A stretch of 64,000 nucleotides of DNA from Paenibacillus agilis (GCF_007786455.1 NZ_VNJK01000001.1:2750577-2814576); one strand, 5' to 3'; shown: positions 55,760 through 64,000, counted from the first letter of the stretch. A program made the numbers and translations. Notes: generated by a model not told the origin, from the sequence alone.

Positions 55760-56125
55760 CTAATCTTGCTCTTCAAAAAAAGTTAGTTTATTTCCAAAAG
55801 GGTCTATTACACAAACTTCTTTTGTATCCCACTCCGTTGTTTCGATCCCTGGTCGTGAATATTTATAATTCTTGCTTAACAAAGTTCGGTGAAAGTCCTC
55901 AAGATCTGAAATTGAGATGCGAATAGCTGAACCTGGGGAACAATCCCCATAATGCTCAGTCAAATGCAACGTTAAAAGATGACTGGAAATCTGCATATAC
56001 AGAGGAAAATCATTCCCATATCTATGTTCCCAGTCGAGTGAAAAATCTAAATATTCTAGATAAAACTCTTTCGCTATATGCTCGTCGAATATTCTAAATA
56101 TAGGAATAACACTGTTCGTATTCAT
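55760..56125 (-). CDS. Glyoxalase/bleomycin-resistance-fold protein
   Basis: A protein of 121 residues. Two betaalphabetabetabeta units: SVIPIFRIFDEHIAKEFYLEY and DWEHRYGNDFPLYMQIS form the first, ISISDLEDFHRTLL and KEVCVIDPFGNKLTFFE the second. This matches the antibiotic-binding (bleomycin/phleomycin resistance) branch, which sequesters the drug rather than modifying it; the ligand here is unknown. The ATG at 56125 leaves the usual family length of about 120; the frame start at 56146 adds seven residues. Confidence 0.82.
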   Translation of the reverse strand: MNTNSVIPIFRIFDEHIAKEFYLEYLDFSLDWEHRYGNDFPLYMQISSHLLTLHLTEHYGDCSPGSAIRISISDLEDFHRTLLSKNYKYSRPGIETTEWDTKEVCVIDPFGNKLTFFEEQD

Positions 56126-56296
56126 TACCCAATCGTCACCTCTCATTACCTAATTCGGTCACACCAGATTACTTTTTCTCATCAAGCATTCGCTACTTAT
56201 TAAGTCTATCCTTTATCAGAGGAGAAAACGATAGCTTATGACATTAACCCTTCCATTCCACCATATTTTCATATTCGTACCTCTTCTTATCCACAT

Positions 56297-56333
56297 TAAA
56301 AAACCTCCTGTCAGATTATCCTGACAAGAGGTC
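56297..56333 (-). terminator. Terminator of the symporter gene
   Basis: On the minus strand ACCTCTTGTCAGG pairs with CTGACAGGAGGT, followed by TTTTTTAATG. It lies 13 bases after the stop at 56346. Confidence 0.7.
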
Positions 56334-56345
56334 ATAACATCCATA

Positions 56346-57620
56346 TTAAGCCGCTGCTTTCGCAGAAGCAATTTCATCGAGATAGGAATCAGCCTTTTTG
56401 CGGTCGAATTGACCTTCCCATTTGGAAATAACAACTACAGCCAAAGCGTTACCAATTACGTTAACTACTGTACGTGCCATATCCAAGAAGCGGTCGATAC
56501 CTGCAATAAATGCTAGACCTTCAACTGGAATACCTACTGCACCTAATGTCGCCAACAATACGACGAAGGATACACCTGGTACGCCTGCAATACCTTTAGA
56601 AGTTACCATTAGTACGAGTACCAATGTTACCTGCTCAGCAATCGTTAACTCGATACCGTACATTTGAGCAATAAAGATTGCAGCAATCGCTTGGTACAGC
56701 GTGGAACCGTCTAGGTTAAAGGAATAACCTGTTGGTACTACGAACGAAGCAATCGCTTTAGGACAGCCGAATCGCTCCATTTTCTCCATAATCTTTGGAA
56801 GCACGGTCTCAGAGCTCGCTGTAGAGTACGCAAGCAACAGTTCGTCTCTCAAGATCTTAATAATGTTCATGATCGAGATACCACTGATCTTAGCAACGAT
56901 ACCAAGTACTACAAATACGAAGAACAACATGGCTCCATGAACAAGAATGACCAGTTTACCAAGTGGCAATAACGAACTTAACCCGAATTTGGAAACCGTT
57001 ACTCCAATCAACGCGAATACACCGAACGGAGCGAACTTCATAACTGTATTTACAACCCAGAACATAGCATCGGCTACACCTTGGAAGAAATTCAGCACTG
57101 GTTTACCTTTTTCCCCTGCGGCAGCTACACCAAGTCCGAAGAGAACGGAGAAGAAGATAATTGCCAACATATCACCGCGAGCTATTGCATCAAAAACATT
57201 TTTCGGAACGATGTTGACGAACGTTTCGATCATACCTTTTGTTTCTGTCTGTTCAGCCGTTTCAACGTAAGAACTAATGTCAGACTGTTGAATTTGGCTC
57301 ATATCCACACCTACACCGGGTTGGAAAATGTTAGCGGCGAACAAACCGACAACGATGGCAATTGTGGTAATGATCTCAAAATAGAGGATCGTTTTCCCAC
57401 CTAATCTGCCAAGTTTCTTCGTATCACCAACCCCAGCCACGCCGACAATTATCGTCGCGATTACGATAGGTACTACGATCATTTTAATCAAACGTATGAA
57501 TACATCACCTATAGGTTGCAAGTACTTTACTACTTCAGGATTGCCGTAGAAGATTGCACCTACGATAATACCAAGAATAAGACCAATGACAATTTGAATA
57601 GCTAATCCAAATCGCTTCAT
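56346..57620 (-). CDS. Dicarboxylate/amino-acid:cation symporter (DAACS, GltP/DctA-like)
   Basis: A protein of 424 residues with eight transmembrane helices and two re-entrant hairpins. A serine-rich hairpin reads AYSTASSETVLPKIM. The transport core reads PTGYSFNLDGSTLYQAI (NLDG, family NMDGT-type motif) and TSKGIAGVPGVSFVVLLATL. It imports glutamate, aspartate or C4-dicarboxylates with H+ or Na+. AGGTGTCAGG lies just before the ATG. The gene is monocistronic, and no C4-dicarboxylate sensor system is adjacent. Confidence 0.93.
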   Translation of the reverse strand: MKRFGLAIQIVIGLILGIIVGAIFYGNPEVVKYLQPIGDVFIRLIKMIVVPIVIATIIVGVAGVGDTKKLGRLGGKTILYFEIITTIAIVVGLFAANIFQPGVGVDMSQIQQSDISSYVETAEQTETKGMIETFVNIVPKNVFDAIARGDMLAIIFFSVLFGLGVAAAGEKGKPVLNFFQGVADAMFWVVNTVMKFAPFGVFALIGVTVSKFGLSSLLPLGKLVILVHGAMLFFVFVVLGIVAKISGISIMNIIKILRDELLLAYSTASSETVLPKIMEKMERFGCPKAIASFVVPTGYSFNLDGSTLYQAIAAIFIAQMYGIELTIAEQVTLVLVLMVTSKGIAGVPGVSFVVLLATLGAVGIPVEGLAFIAGIDRFLDMARTVVNVIGNALAVVVISKWEGQFDRKKADSYLDEIASAKAAA

Positions 57621-57913
57621 CCTGACACCTCGCCGTCTAAGTTGTTATATCTGTGCTAGTTCCGACACCGAACTGTCGTTTTTGATAGATTTCTATACGT
57701 AATATAACAGAGAGATATGTGTTCGCACAATGCAAATAAATTCCAAAGAGTTAGTTATTTGGATAAACATTTTTTTTCATGCTTGAAAAAATTATCTATA
57801 TCATACTTTTATACTATTCACTCCAGATAAGTAGCTCTCTAGTAATTCGTCGCATACTTCTAAATTCTTATGTACGGATCTGAAGTTCATGAAAACTCCT
57901 CTATATTTCTAAT

Positions 57914-58453
57914 TTATGCAGGGCTGTTATTAAATTTGAATATGATCTTGATGCCGTCATTTTGTGTAGCAGCAGTCTCTTCTAGACAGGATCCATCTGT
58001 ATATTTGCGAAGGGTCTTTCTCCAGAAAGATTGCGCTCTTTGATTTACTTCATTCGGGTTGGTTTGTACTTCCCAAGCACCCTGATGATTATTAAACACC
58101 TGTACCGCTGCTGCTTCTGCTACTCCATTGCCACGAAATGATCGCAAAATGAAAAACTCATATAAATAATAATCGCAGCTAGGAGGTGTATGCGGTGGTG
58201 CTGCTACTAACGCGAACCCTGCTGGAATATCATCTACTCTAATCAGATAGGGGAAAAATACCGCTGGATCCGACCACCAAATATCAAAAACTTTATTTTG
58301 CTCATGCAAAGTCAATGTCTCATCTTCTTCAAAAACACCGTATTTATTGGGCTTCCATCCCCAAATTTCAGATAAATCGTGCAAATAAAGAGGGTATAGA
58401 TTATTGATAATAAATTTTGTACTTTGATCGGTCAGTTCTATTGTGATTGTCAT
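57914..58453 (-). CDS. GNAT-family N-acetyltransferase
   Basis: A protein of 179 residues. GFALVAAPP, YYLYEFFILRSFRGNGVAEA (CoA loop, RxxGxA type) and WEVQTNPNEVNQRAQSFWRK (motif B) mark the fold, resembling the YjgM/YhfO-like group. The acceptor is unknown. GGAGAG precedes the ATG. It is the third gene of a run with the hot-dog and membrane-protein genes, 16 bases behind the latter. Confidence 0.85.
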   Translation of the reverse strand: MTITIELTDQSTKFIINNLYPLYLHDLSEIWGWKPNKYGVFEEDETLTLHEQNKVFDIWWSDPAVFFPYLIRVDDIPAGFALVAAPPHTPPSCDYYLYEFFILRSFRGNGVAEAAAVQVFNNHQGAWEVQTNPNEVNQRAQSFWRKTLRKYTDGSCLEETAATQNDGIKIIFKFNNSPA

Positions 58454-58469
58454 GTCATTCTCTCCGCTC

Positions 58470-58916
58470 TTAAATATTAGGTACCCGCTTCAACTTAACC
58501 TTGTTAACTCTCTTCGCATATTTAACTATATCCATGCTACTCATTATAATAACAACTACTCCTGTTACATTTACAACAGATCTCATCACAGTTAACGGAA
58601 ACACAGCTTCAAAAAGGACTAGTCCATAAAGCAGAAATATTAACTGCAAAAGAATAATCAAAATTGATATAATAGCCTTACTTACGAGCGTTCCAATTTG
58701 ATACCTCGATAACAGTATGTACAGCACTGCTGCCGTTACTTGAAAAGCCGTAAATAGAATTGCATCTTTCGTTGGATTTAATGGTACATCTACAAATCCT
58801 GCAGAGTGCGTGATATAGTCTTCTGCTGTGATAAAGTAACTAAACGCAATGCTGCTTACGACAAAGACGAGGAATAGAAGAAACGAATTAAATCCTAACC
58901 ATTTTATGTGTATCAT
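58470..58916 (-). CDS. Small four-helix membrane protein
   Basis: A protein of 148 residues with four predicted transmembrane helices (about 8-28, 50-68, 78-100 and 108-130) and a basic C-terminus (KYAKRVNKVKLKRVP). No family recognised. Its ATG overlaps the stop of the hot-dog gene (ATGA), so the two are coupled. A role with that dehydratase-like protein is possible but unsupported by sequence. Confidence 0.7.
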   Translation of the reverse strand: MIHIKWLGFNSFLLFLVFVVSSIAFSYFITAEDYITHSAGFVDVPLNPTKDAILFTAFQVTAAVLYILLSRYQIGTLVSKAIISILIILLQLIFLLYGLVLFEAVFPLTVMRSVVNVTGVVVIIMSSMDIVKYAKRVNKVKLKRVPNI

Positions 58917-59320
58917 GATTGCTCTTGTATATAAATCATAATCTCATTAGCTTTAATAATTACCTTTCCATCAATAGCAGCTTCACCTTTACCCAGCACA
59001 AAACCTCTTTTATTCTTTACTACTTCGTAGTATAATTCGATCCTATCTCCTGGATAGGCATTCCCCAAACATTCAATACCATTTAACGAAGATAGGAAGC
59101 CCAAACTTTTCTCCTTACCTATCGCTGCAAATGCTCCTAATTGTGCTAAAGCCTCCACAATCATCATACTTGGCATCTCGTTTCTTGATTCTGTTATAAA
59201 CCATTCATTCCATGAAACATTTTTATATCCCTTAGCCCAATTACCTTGTTCTACCTCTACAATTCGATCAATCATTAAAAATGGATAACGGTGCGGTATG
59301 ACGCTTGGAATATCAATCAT
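58913..59320 (-). CDS. FabZ-like hot-dog protein (3-hydroxyacyl-ACP dehydratase family)
   Basis: A protein of 135 residues. HRYPFLMIDRI is the FabZ entry helix region with its histidine, and MIVEALAQLGAFAA is the long hot-dog helix with the catalytic glutamate position. However, the GHFPGxPxMPG segment of true FabZ is replaced by TESRNEMPS, so catalytic geometry is doubtful and the protein may act on another acyl thioester. The ATG at 59320 lies seven bases after GAGGAG. Coupled to the membrane-protein gene downstream. Confidence 0.8.
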   Translation of the reverse strand: MIDIPSVIPHRYPFLMIDRIVEVEQGNWAKGYKNVSWNEWFITESRNEMPSMMIVEALAQLGAFAAIGKEKSLGFLSSLNGIECLGNAYPGDRIELYYEVVKNKRGFVLGKGEAAIDGKVIIKANEIMIYIQEQS

Positions 59321-59351
59321 GCACATGCTCCTCTTTTTGATTTATATTCTT

Positions 59352-59498
59352 TTATTCCCTATTCGTATATTCAGCAGGAGAAAATAACACTGATATCATA
59401 AGATCCTCTTCAATGGAATGAAATTTGTGAGCTACATTTTTCTCTCCAAAGATAGTTGAGCCTTGCTTCACTTCAAAGTCGTCCTCACCTACGAACAT
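59352..59498 (-). pseudogene. Cupin-domain fragment
   Basis: A 48-codon frame reading FVGEDDFEVKQGSTIF, then GEKNVAHKF (metal-site His of the second cupin motif) and SVLFSPAEY. This is the C-terminal half of a small cupin. The first cupin motif is missing, an in-frame TGA precedes the ATG, and there is no ribosome site, so it is a 5'-truncated relic. The remaining DNA to 59852 contains only a TATGTCTG/CAGACATA hairpin at 59519-59558 and no gene. Confidence 0.6.
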
Positions 59499-59852
59499 TC
59501 ATGAGGACTTTGCATATCTATGTCTGTCTTTTTTAAGTGATAAATACCTGCAGACATAGAAGAAACTCGTAAAAATTAAAAATAAGGTTTTCCTTCTTGA
59601 AGTTCTTTCGTTAACTCTTCTAACTTAAAGTGGTTCTGCATGGTAGCCATCCCCTTCACAAAGAGTTTTTTGGACATCTTCATCCATACCTTGTTGATAG
59701 CTATATGTACGAAACACCTAGCCTTAAATAGCTCTTGTCTGAATTTGGGAAATGTTCAATCGAAATATATTCCATAATTATACACAAATAAACCGCGAGG
59801 TAATAGCCCTGCAGCATAAACACGTTCGATGAACGTCTATATTAAATCCTTA

Positions 59853-60350
59853 CTACTCGTCTCCATCATTTTCGTTCCAGATTGCGAATTTGCCGTAACC
59901 TAAATACTCGCGCACCTCAAGCACCTCACTGCCCCAAAGAATAATTTCCATACCATTTTCAGAGTCCCATTCCGTTCCTCCACTCAAAATAGCTCCAAAT
60001 GTATGATCGTCAGCATTTCGATATAGATCAACATCCCCTACCGACATATAGGCTAAAATGCCCCTACCATAGATATTGCCCAAACCACTAGGATAATCAG
60101 CTGTATCACTGGACATTTTGTCATCTTTCCATTCACATGCTTTCTTACATATTTCATCAATGGTTTCATTCGGCAAATGATTCAAAACATCTTGAATGTA
60201 TATTTCTGCTTCTTCCAAATTCATTTCATCTGTACTGAAGTGATATTCAACCTGACATTGGAATAAATCTAGCAGTCCGAACCCCGATAACCCGTTTTTA
60301 TCTAAAGGATCTTCTAATCCTACTCGTTCTAAATGAAATTTCTCTGCCAA
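59853..60350 (-). CDS. Uncharacterised acidic protein (DUF6985-like)
   Basis: A protein of 165 residues, strongly acidic, without signal peptide. The C-terminal block (RGILAYMSVGDVDLYRNADD, TFGAILSGGTEWDSENGMEI, ILWGSEVLEVREYLGYG) resembles DUF6985-type domains that are often seen near secreted toxin loci as possible immunity proteins, but no toxin is adjacent here. A TTG at 60350 follows AGGAGGGG by six bases and is preferred to the GTG at 60368, which lies upstream of that site. It follows the zinc-ribbon gene by about 30 bases. Confidence 0.65.
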   Translation of the reverse strand: MAEKFHLERVGLEDPLDKNGLSGFGLLDLFQCQVEYHFSTDEMNLEEAEIYIQDVLNHLPNETIDEICKKACEWKDDKMSSDTADYPSGLGNIYGRGILAYMSVGDVDLYRNADDHTFGAILSGGTEWDSENGMEIILWGSEVLEVREYLGYGKFAIWNENDGDE

Positions 60351-60382
60351 ACAATTCCCCTCCTGCACCCCTGTAATAAATT

Positions 60383-60826
60383 CTACTCACGCTTTCCTAC
60401 ATTTATTGTCTTTTTAAGCTTCTTTATCGTCATTAATATGATATTTCGATTTCTCTTTTCTTTTATCCATACAGGTAATCTACTAAATAAGCCTTGATTG
60501 CACCAGCCTAACTTTTCATGTCTTGAACTTTCACGTAATTTCGCTTGTACGTAATTCTCTATGTATTCTAGATGTTTTAAATTATAGGCCCATAGTATAT
60601 TTCCTTTGCAATTTGCTTTTAACCACAGCTGATATTCATTCATAGCTTCATCTATCTTCCCACAATGGTTACAAATAAAAAGCCTTCTGAGACATGAATC
60701 CGTAGCCGTCGATACCTCCTGAAATTCGGTTATGACTGTTGCACATTTATTGCAGCTAGGACAAGCAACCAATAAGTTATTAACAAAATCATCAATATGC
60801 AATCTTGGATCTTTAAATCGAGACAT
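60383..60826 (-). CDS. Uncharacterised zinc-ribbon protein
   Basis: A protein of 147 residues. ACPSCNKCATV (about 20-30) and FICNHCGKID (about 50-60) form a CxxC...CxxC zinc ribbon of about 30 residues spacing. The remainder is helical and ends in a very basic segment (KEKRNRN, IKKLKKTINVGKR). It may bind nucleic acid, but no family is recognised. GGGGGAATTTTATA precedes the ATG. It leads a probable two-gene unit with the DUF6985-like gene. Confidence 0.65.
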   Translation of the reverse strand: MSRFKDPRLHIDDFVNNLLVACPSCNKCATVITEFQEVSTATDSCLRRLFICNHCGKIDEAMNEYQLWLKANCKGNILWAYNLKHLEYIENYVQAKLRESSRHEKLGWCNQGLFSRLPVWIKEKRNRNIILMTIKKLKKTINVGKRE

Positions 60827-61237
60827 TATAAAATTCCCCCTCTCCTTTCTCCAACTGAAGTCGTGCCATCAACAATAGGACTCATTTCCTCATTGGAATG
60901 ACTTCTTACTGCTCTTCTTCTAACCTATTACTCTTTCTTGATATTGTCAGTTGATAAAAAAGTCGTGAACCAATTCTTTTGATTTTACTGCGTTTGCCAG
61001 AGCACGTGATAAACACGAAAAATAAAAAGTCTGAAACCATCACAAATTACCATAAAAAGAAGGTTGGAAACTTGTACTATTACGATAATATAACTTTCAT
61101 AACCATTTCCTCAATATACAGAATGTCGCATATAACGTGCTTAAATGATCAAATTTTCTTTTTCAAAGAGTTATCTCTAGTAATCTGTCTATCTTTAGTC
61201 CATTGTCCATATATTTGTGGATTTTTCCCCTTCATTT
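60827..61237. other. Gene-free spacer before the NRPS gene end
   Basis: AT-rich DNA of about 410 bases. A 116-codon plus-strand frame from 60979 has a phenylalanine-, isoleucine- and lysine-rich composition, no ribosome site, and runs through the NRPS terminator, so I do not call it. No sign of a further NRPS module or thioesterase is present. Confidence 0.6.
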
Positions 61238-61296
61238 TAAAAAAACACCCGGCAGGATGCGTACCGAGAGAAATACGGCATACACCCAAGCCGGGT
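61238..61296 (-). terminator. Terminator of the NRPS gene
   Basis: On the minus strand ACCCGGC (61296-61290) pairs with GCCGGGT (61253-61247), with an inner ATGCCGTA/TACGCAT pair, followed by GTTTTTTTAA. It begins seven bases after the NRPS stop, so the NRPS transcript ends here. Confidence 0.8.
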
Positions 61297-61302
61297 AAGG
61301 AA

Positions 61303-64000
61303 TTAGAAAATAATATCAATGGCCTCTAGCACATCTTGCTCCTGCTCGGATTGCCCATTCAGGGAAATATCCTTCAACAGCACCGAAGGCTGTTCGCAAA
61401 TTTCGGTGATGATCATGAGCAGGTCCTGAGCGAAATTGTCGATCAGATTGCGCGTAAACAACTTGGTGGCATATTCAAACTGCCCGTTCATTCCCTCATC
61501 CAGCAACGAAATGACCAAGGTAAGATCAAATTGGGAAACCGTATGAGTTTCCGGATAAGATTCGATCTGGATATCCCCGAAGCTTTGAACGTTATCTTCC
61601 TTGGTTTCCAGAGCAAACATGACATCAAATACAGGATTGCGGCTTTGATCTCGCGGCGCCTGCAGCTTTTTCACAAGCTCCTCGAACGGATAATCCTGGT
61701 GGTCGTAGGCCCCCAGCATCGTTTCTTTGACTTCGTTCAAGTAAGCGAGGAACGTCTTCTCCCCCGATGGATAATGGCGAATCGCCAAAGTGTTGACAAA
61801 CATTCCGATGAGCGGCTCCAGGTCGGCATGTGTGCGGCCCGAAACCGGCGTGCCTACAATGAAGTCTTCTTGTCCCGAGTACTTGCTGAGCAGGATTGAA
61901 TAGGCCGTCAATAAAACCATATAAAGGGTGGCACCGTTCTCATCGGCGATATGCTGCAAACTGTCGGTCATCTGCTTGTTGATGCTGAAAGGCAGCAAAT
62001 CTCCCTCAAAGCTGCGAGCGGTAGGTCTGACAAAGTCCGTAGGCAGTTCAAGCATCGGCAGTTCGCCTTCCAGTACGTCCAACCAGTAAGCTTCCTGACG
62101 TTTCAGCCGCTCTTTTACAGGTTCGGACTGCTGCCAAGCGGCGAATTCCTTGTATTGAATCCGAAGCGGATCCAGCGTCTCGCCGTTATACAGGCGCAGC
62201 AGCTCTTCGATGAAGATGCCCATCGACATGCCATCCGTGACGATATGATGAATGTCCAGCATGAGCAGATGCCGTTCCGCTTCCCATTCGACTAAGCCCA
62301 CACGCAGCAGCGGCGGCCGCTCCAAATCAAAGACGCGCACAAAGCCGTCTACGATGCTCTTCGTTTCACTTTCCGTCGCTTTCGTATACTCGATGGCAAA
62401 CTTCAAGTCCGGATAAATCCGTTGTACCGGTTCGCCGTCAACCATTTCGAAGCCGGTTCGCAAAATTTCGTGACGAGCTATCAATCCTTTGAGCGCCTCC
62501 TCGAATTGATTCCGTTCCAAGCGCCCGACGAGAACCGTCATGCCGGACATGTTGTAGCTAAGCTCGGCGCCTTCCATCTGCTGCTGGATATACAGCCGTT
62601 TTTGCACGGAAGAAAGAGGATAGTAATCCCTCTTATCCAGAACCGGAATGGAGAGGTGTTCCTGCCGCTCCAACTGGCTGATCGCTTCGGCCATCGCTTC
62701 GATGGTCGAGTGCCGGAACACATCGCGAAGCGGCAGATCCACGCTCAGCTCCTTGTGCACCTTGCTGACCAGCATCGTCGCCCGCAGGGAGTGCCCGCCG
62801 AGGTCGAAGAAGTTGTCCGTCACTCCAATCGTGATCGGCCCGAGCACGTCCTGCCAGATGGCGACCAGTTTCGCCTCCAGTTCGGTGCGCGGCGCCACGT
62901 ATTCGCGGCCTGCGCTTGCTCCCCCTTCCGGCGCCGGCAGCGCCTTCCGGTCGATTTTCCCGTTCGGCGTCAGAGGCAGGCGCTCCAGCTCGACGAAGTA
63001 CGACGGGATCATGTAACCCGGCAGCTCGCTGGAGATCGCCCGTTTCAGGTCTGCCGCCGTCAGTTCGCCATCCGTTGTGTAGTACGCGCACAGCGCTTTC
63101 TGCCCGTTCGCGTCACTTTGAACCAGTACCACCGCTTCGCGCACACCTTCCACCCTCAGCAGCTGCGACTCGATCTCGCCCATCTCGATCCGGTAGCCCC
63201 GGATTTTCGCCTGGTTGTCGATCCGACCGATGAAGTCCACGTTGCCGTCCTCCATCCACCGCGCCAAGTCTCCCGTGCGGTACAGCCGCTCGCCCGCGGC
63301 GAACGGACTGTCTTCGAATTTCTCTTCTGTTAGCTCCGAACGGTTCAAGTACCCACGCGCTACTCCGACTCCGCCGATGACCAGCTCGCCCAGTACTCCG
63401 ATTGGCACCGGGTTCAGATGCGCGTCCACGATGTAGAATTTCGCATTCAGCCACGCTTTGCCGATCGGCACACTGCCTGTCTGCGGCAGCTTCGCCAACT
63501 CCTCGTCGTAGAAACTTGAGTCGATCGCAGCTTCCGTCACGCCGTATGCGTTGATGATCCGGAACAACGAGCCGAAGCGTTCCTGCAAGGTCCGGTAATC
63601 CGCCACGCTGCAGCTGTCCGAGCTCGTGATCAACAGTTCCATTCCGCTGATATCGAGCCCTTGCTCATACACGTACTCCAGGAATGGCACGATCAGCGCC
63701 GGCGTCGATTCGAAGATGGTGATTCGCTCCCGCTCCATCCAGTGGTGCAGACGAGACGGATCGATCCGGTCGTCCTTCGGCACAATCACCATCGTGCCTC
63801 CGTTATACAGCGTCCGGGCGATATCTCCCACGAACACGTCAAACGAGAAGCTTGCAAGCTGCAGCAGCCGCACCGGGAACTGATCCAACCGGTATTCCCG
63901 CCGGTAGCCCGCCGCCGTGTTCACCAGGCTGCGGTGCTCAATCATCACGCCCTTCGGCTTGCCCGTCGTTCCCGACGTATAGATCACATAGGCCAAATCC
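61303..64000 (-). CDS. Non-ribosomal peptide synthetase, 3' end (A-PCP-C), partial
   Basis: The last 897 or so codons of a larger gene that runs off the right edge. Adenylation domain from its A3 loop (YTSGTTGKPKG) to NGKIDRK at about 350; carrier domain with DNFFDLGGHSLRAT (phosphopantetheine Ser, about 400); then a complete condensation domain (about 455-890) with PLSSVQKRLY, HHIVTDGMS, YKEFAAWQ and IGMFVNTLA. The protein then stops: no A domain, epimerase or thioesterase follows. The specificity residues read D-V-G-E-I-S-A-I-D-K, close to Orn/Dab codes of lipopeptide synthetases. The A-PCP part is visibly GC-richer than the C domain and the rest of the window. Confidence 0.93.
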   Translation of the reverse strand, partial: DLAYVIYTSGTTGKPKGVMIEHRSLVNTAAGYRREYRLDQFPVRLLQLASFSFDVFVGDIARTLYNGGTMVIVPKDDRIDPSRLHHWMERERITIFESTPALIVPFLEYVYEQGLDISGMELLITSSDSCSVADYRTLQERFGSLFRIINAYGVTEAAIDSSFYDEELAKLPQTGSVPIGKAWLNAKFYIVDAHLNPVPIGVLGELVIGGVGVARGYLNRSELTEEKFEDSPFAAGERLYRTGDLARWMEDGNVDFIGRIDNQAKIRGYRIEMGEIESQLLRVEGVREAVVLVQSDANGQKALCAYYTTDGELTAADLKRAISSELPGYMIPSYFVELERLPLTPNGKIDRKALPAPEGGASAGREYVAPRTELEAKLVAIWQDVLGPITIGVTDNFFDLGGHSLRATMLVSKVHKELSVDLPLRDVFRHSTIEAMAEAISQLERQEHLSIPVLDKRDYYPLSSVQKRLYIQQQMEGAELSYNMSGMTVLVGRLERNQFEEALKGLIARHEILRTGFEMVDGEPVQRIYPDLKFAIEYTKATESETKSIVDGFVRVFDLERPPLLRVGLVEWEAERHLLMLDIHHIVTDGMSMGIFIEELLRLYNGETLDPLRIQYKEFAAWQQSEPVKERLKRQEAYWLDVLEGELPMLELPTDFVRPTARSFEGDLLPFSINKQMTDSLQHIADENGATLYMVLLTAYSILLSKYSGQEDFIVGTPVSGRTHADLEPLIGMFVNTLAIRHYPSGEKTFLAYLNEVKETMLGAYDHQDYPFEELVKKLQAPRDQSRNPVFDVMFALETKEDNVQSFGDIQIESYPETHTVSQFDLTLVISLLDEGMNGQFEYATKLFTRNLIDNFAQDLLMIITEICEQPSVLLKDISLNGQSEQEQDVLEAIDIIF

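Noticed and set aside
60979..61329. 116-codon plus-strand ORF before the NRPS end
   Set aside because: Low-complexity AT-driven composition, no ribosome site, and it reads through the NRPS terminator into the NRPS stop.
61303..62650. Interpreting the last NRPS domain as an epimerization domain
   Set aside because: The HHIVTDGMS, YKEFAAWQ and IGMFVNTLA motifs are those of condensation domains.
62422..63333. Long plus-strand ORF of about 300 codons opposite the NRPS gene
   Set aside because: A shadow frame of GC-rich NRPS coding DNA; the residues (many H, R, Q, V) have no domain pattern and no ribosome site was found.

Overview
The window looks like chromosomal DNA of a low-to-mid GC Gram-positive of the Paenibacillus type. 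Supporting signs are strong AGGAGG-type ribosome sites with frequent TTG/GTG starts, S-layer-homology (SLH) proteins, a Bacillus-style glpPFKD locus with antiterminator leaders, Fur and cre boxes in firmicute form, and the 3' end of a large NRPS gene with an Orn/Dab-type adenylation domain. Most genes lie on the minus strand. I saw no rRNA, tRNA, CRISPR array, transposase or phage genes.

Layout. 0.5-3.8 kb: a small secreted protein, a glycerophosphodiesterase, a P-loop kinase and a winged-helix regulator. 4-9.9 kb: an envelope-stress-like module, in which a response regulator, sensor kinase and beta-propeller lipoprotein operon is flanked by a polysaccharide deacetylase and a polytopic membrane acyltransferase-like gene that share an almost identical promoter. 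10-25.6 kb: an NRPS-independent siderophore (NIS) locus in two Fur-box-controlled transcription units. One encodes the binding lipoprotein, two FecCD permeases and an FhuF-like reductase. The other encodes an ATP-grasp ligase, a diaminobutyrate-type aminotransferase, an MFS exporter, two IucA/IucC synthetases, an SbnG-like aldolase-fold enzyme, a PLP decarboxylase and a third IucA/IucC synthetase.

25.9-34.3 kb: a hydrolase, a HAD phosphatase, two tandem paralogous serine hydrolases with SLH anchors (plus an orphan third copy of their promoter), an HD phosphohydrolase and a pentapeptide-repeat protein. 34.3-36 kb: a 185-bp inverted-repeat element, then an SDR gene with a MerR-type promoter and a convergent MerR regulator. 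36.4-41.3 kb: glpD, glpK, glpF and glpP with GlpP-type leader hairpins and a cre-overlapped promoter. 41.3-42.3 kb: a gene-free, repeat-rich kilobase holding a hexanucleotide repeat, a second 185-bp element and 21 units of a 9-bp tandem repeat. 42.3-51 kb: assorted single genes (hydrolase, acetyltransferases, HD protein, methyltransferase, oxidoreductase, a 3'-frameshifted membrane-anchored protein, a MalT-like regulator). 51-54.8 kb: cysJ-cysI. 55-61 kb: small accessory genes, a dicarboxylate/amino-acid symporter and a cupin fragment. 61.3-64 kb: the NRPS 3' end (A-PCP-C, then stop), clearly GC-richer than the rest.

How it fits together. The best candidate for something new is the NIS locus. 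Its gene set is that of staphyloferrin B or achromobactin pathways plus a PvsA-like ATP-grasp ligase, and diaminobutyrate supply replaces diaminopropionate supply. The product is therefore unlikely to be exactly any of the three models. The same aminotransferase could also feed diaminobutyrate to the NRPS at the right edge. The second strongest observations are the shared promoter flanking the two-component system and the pair of 185-bp elements whose four arms sit at identical offsets in both copies.
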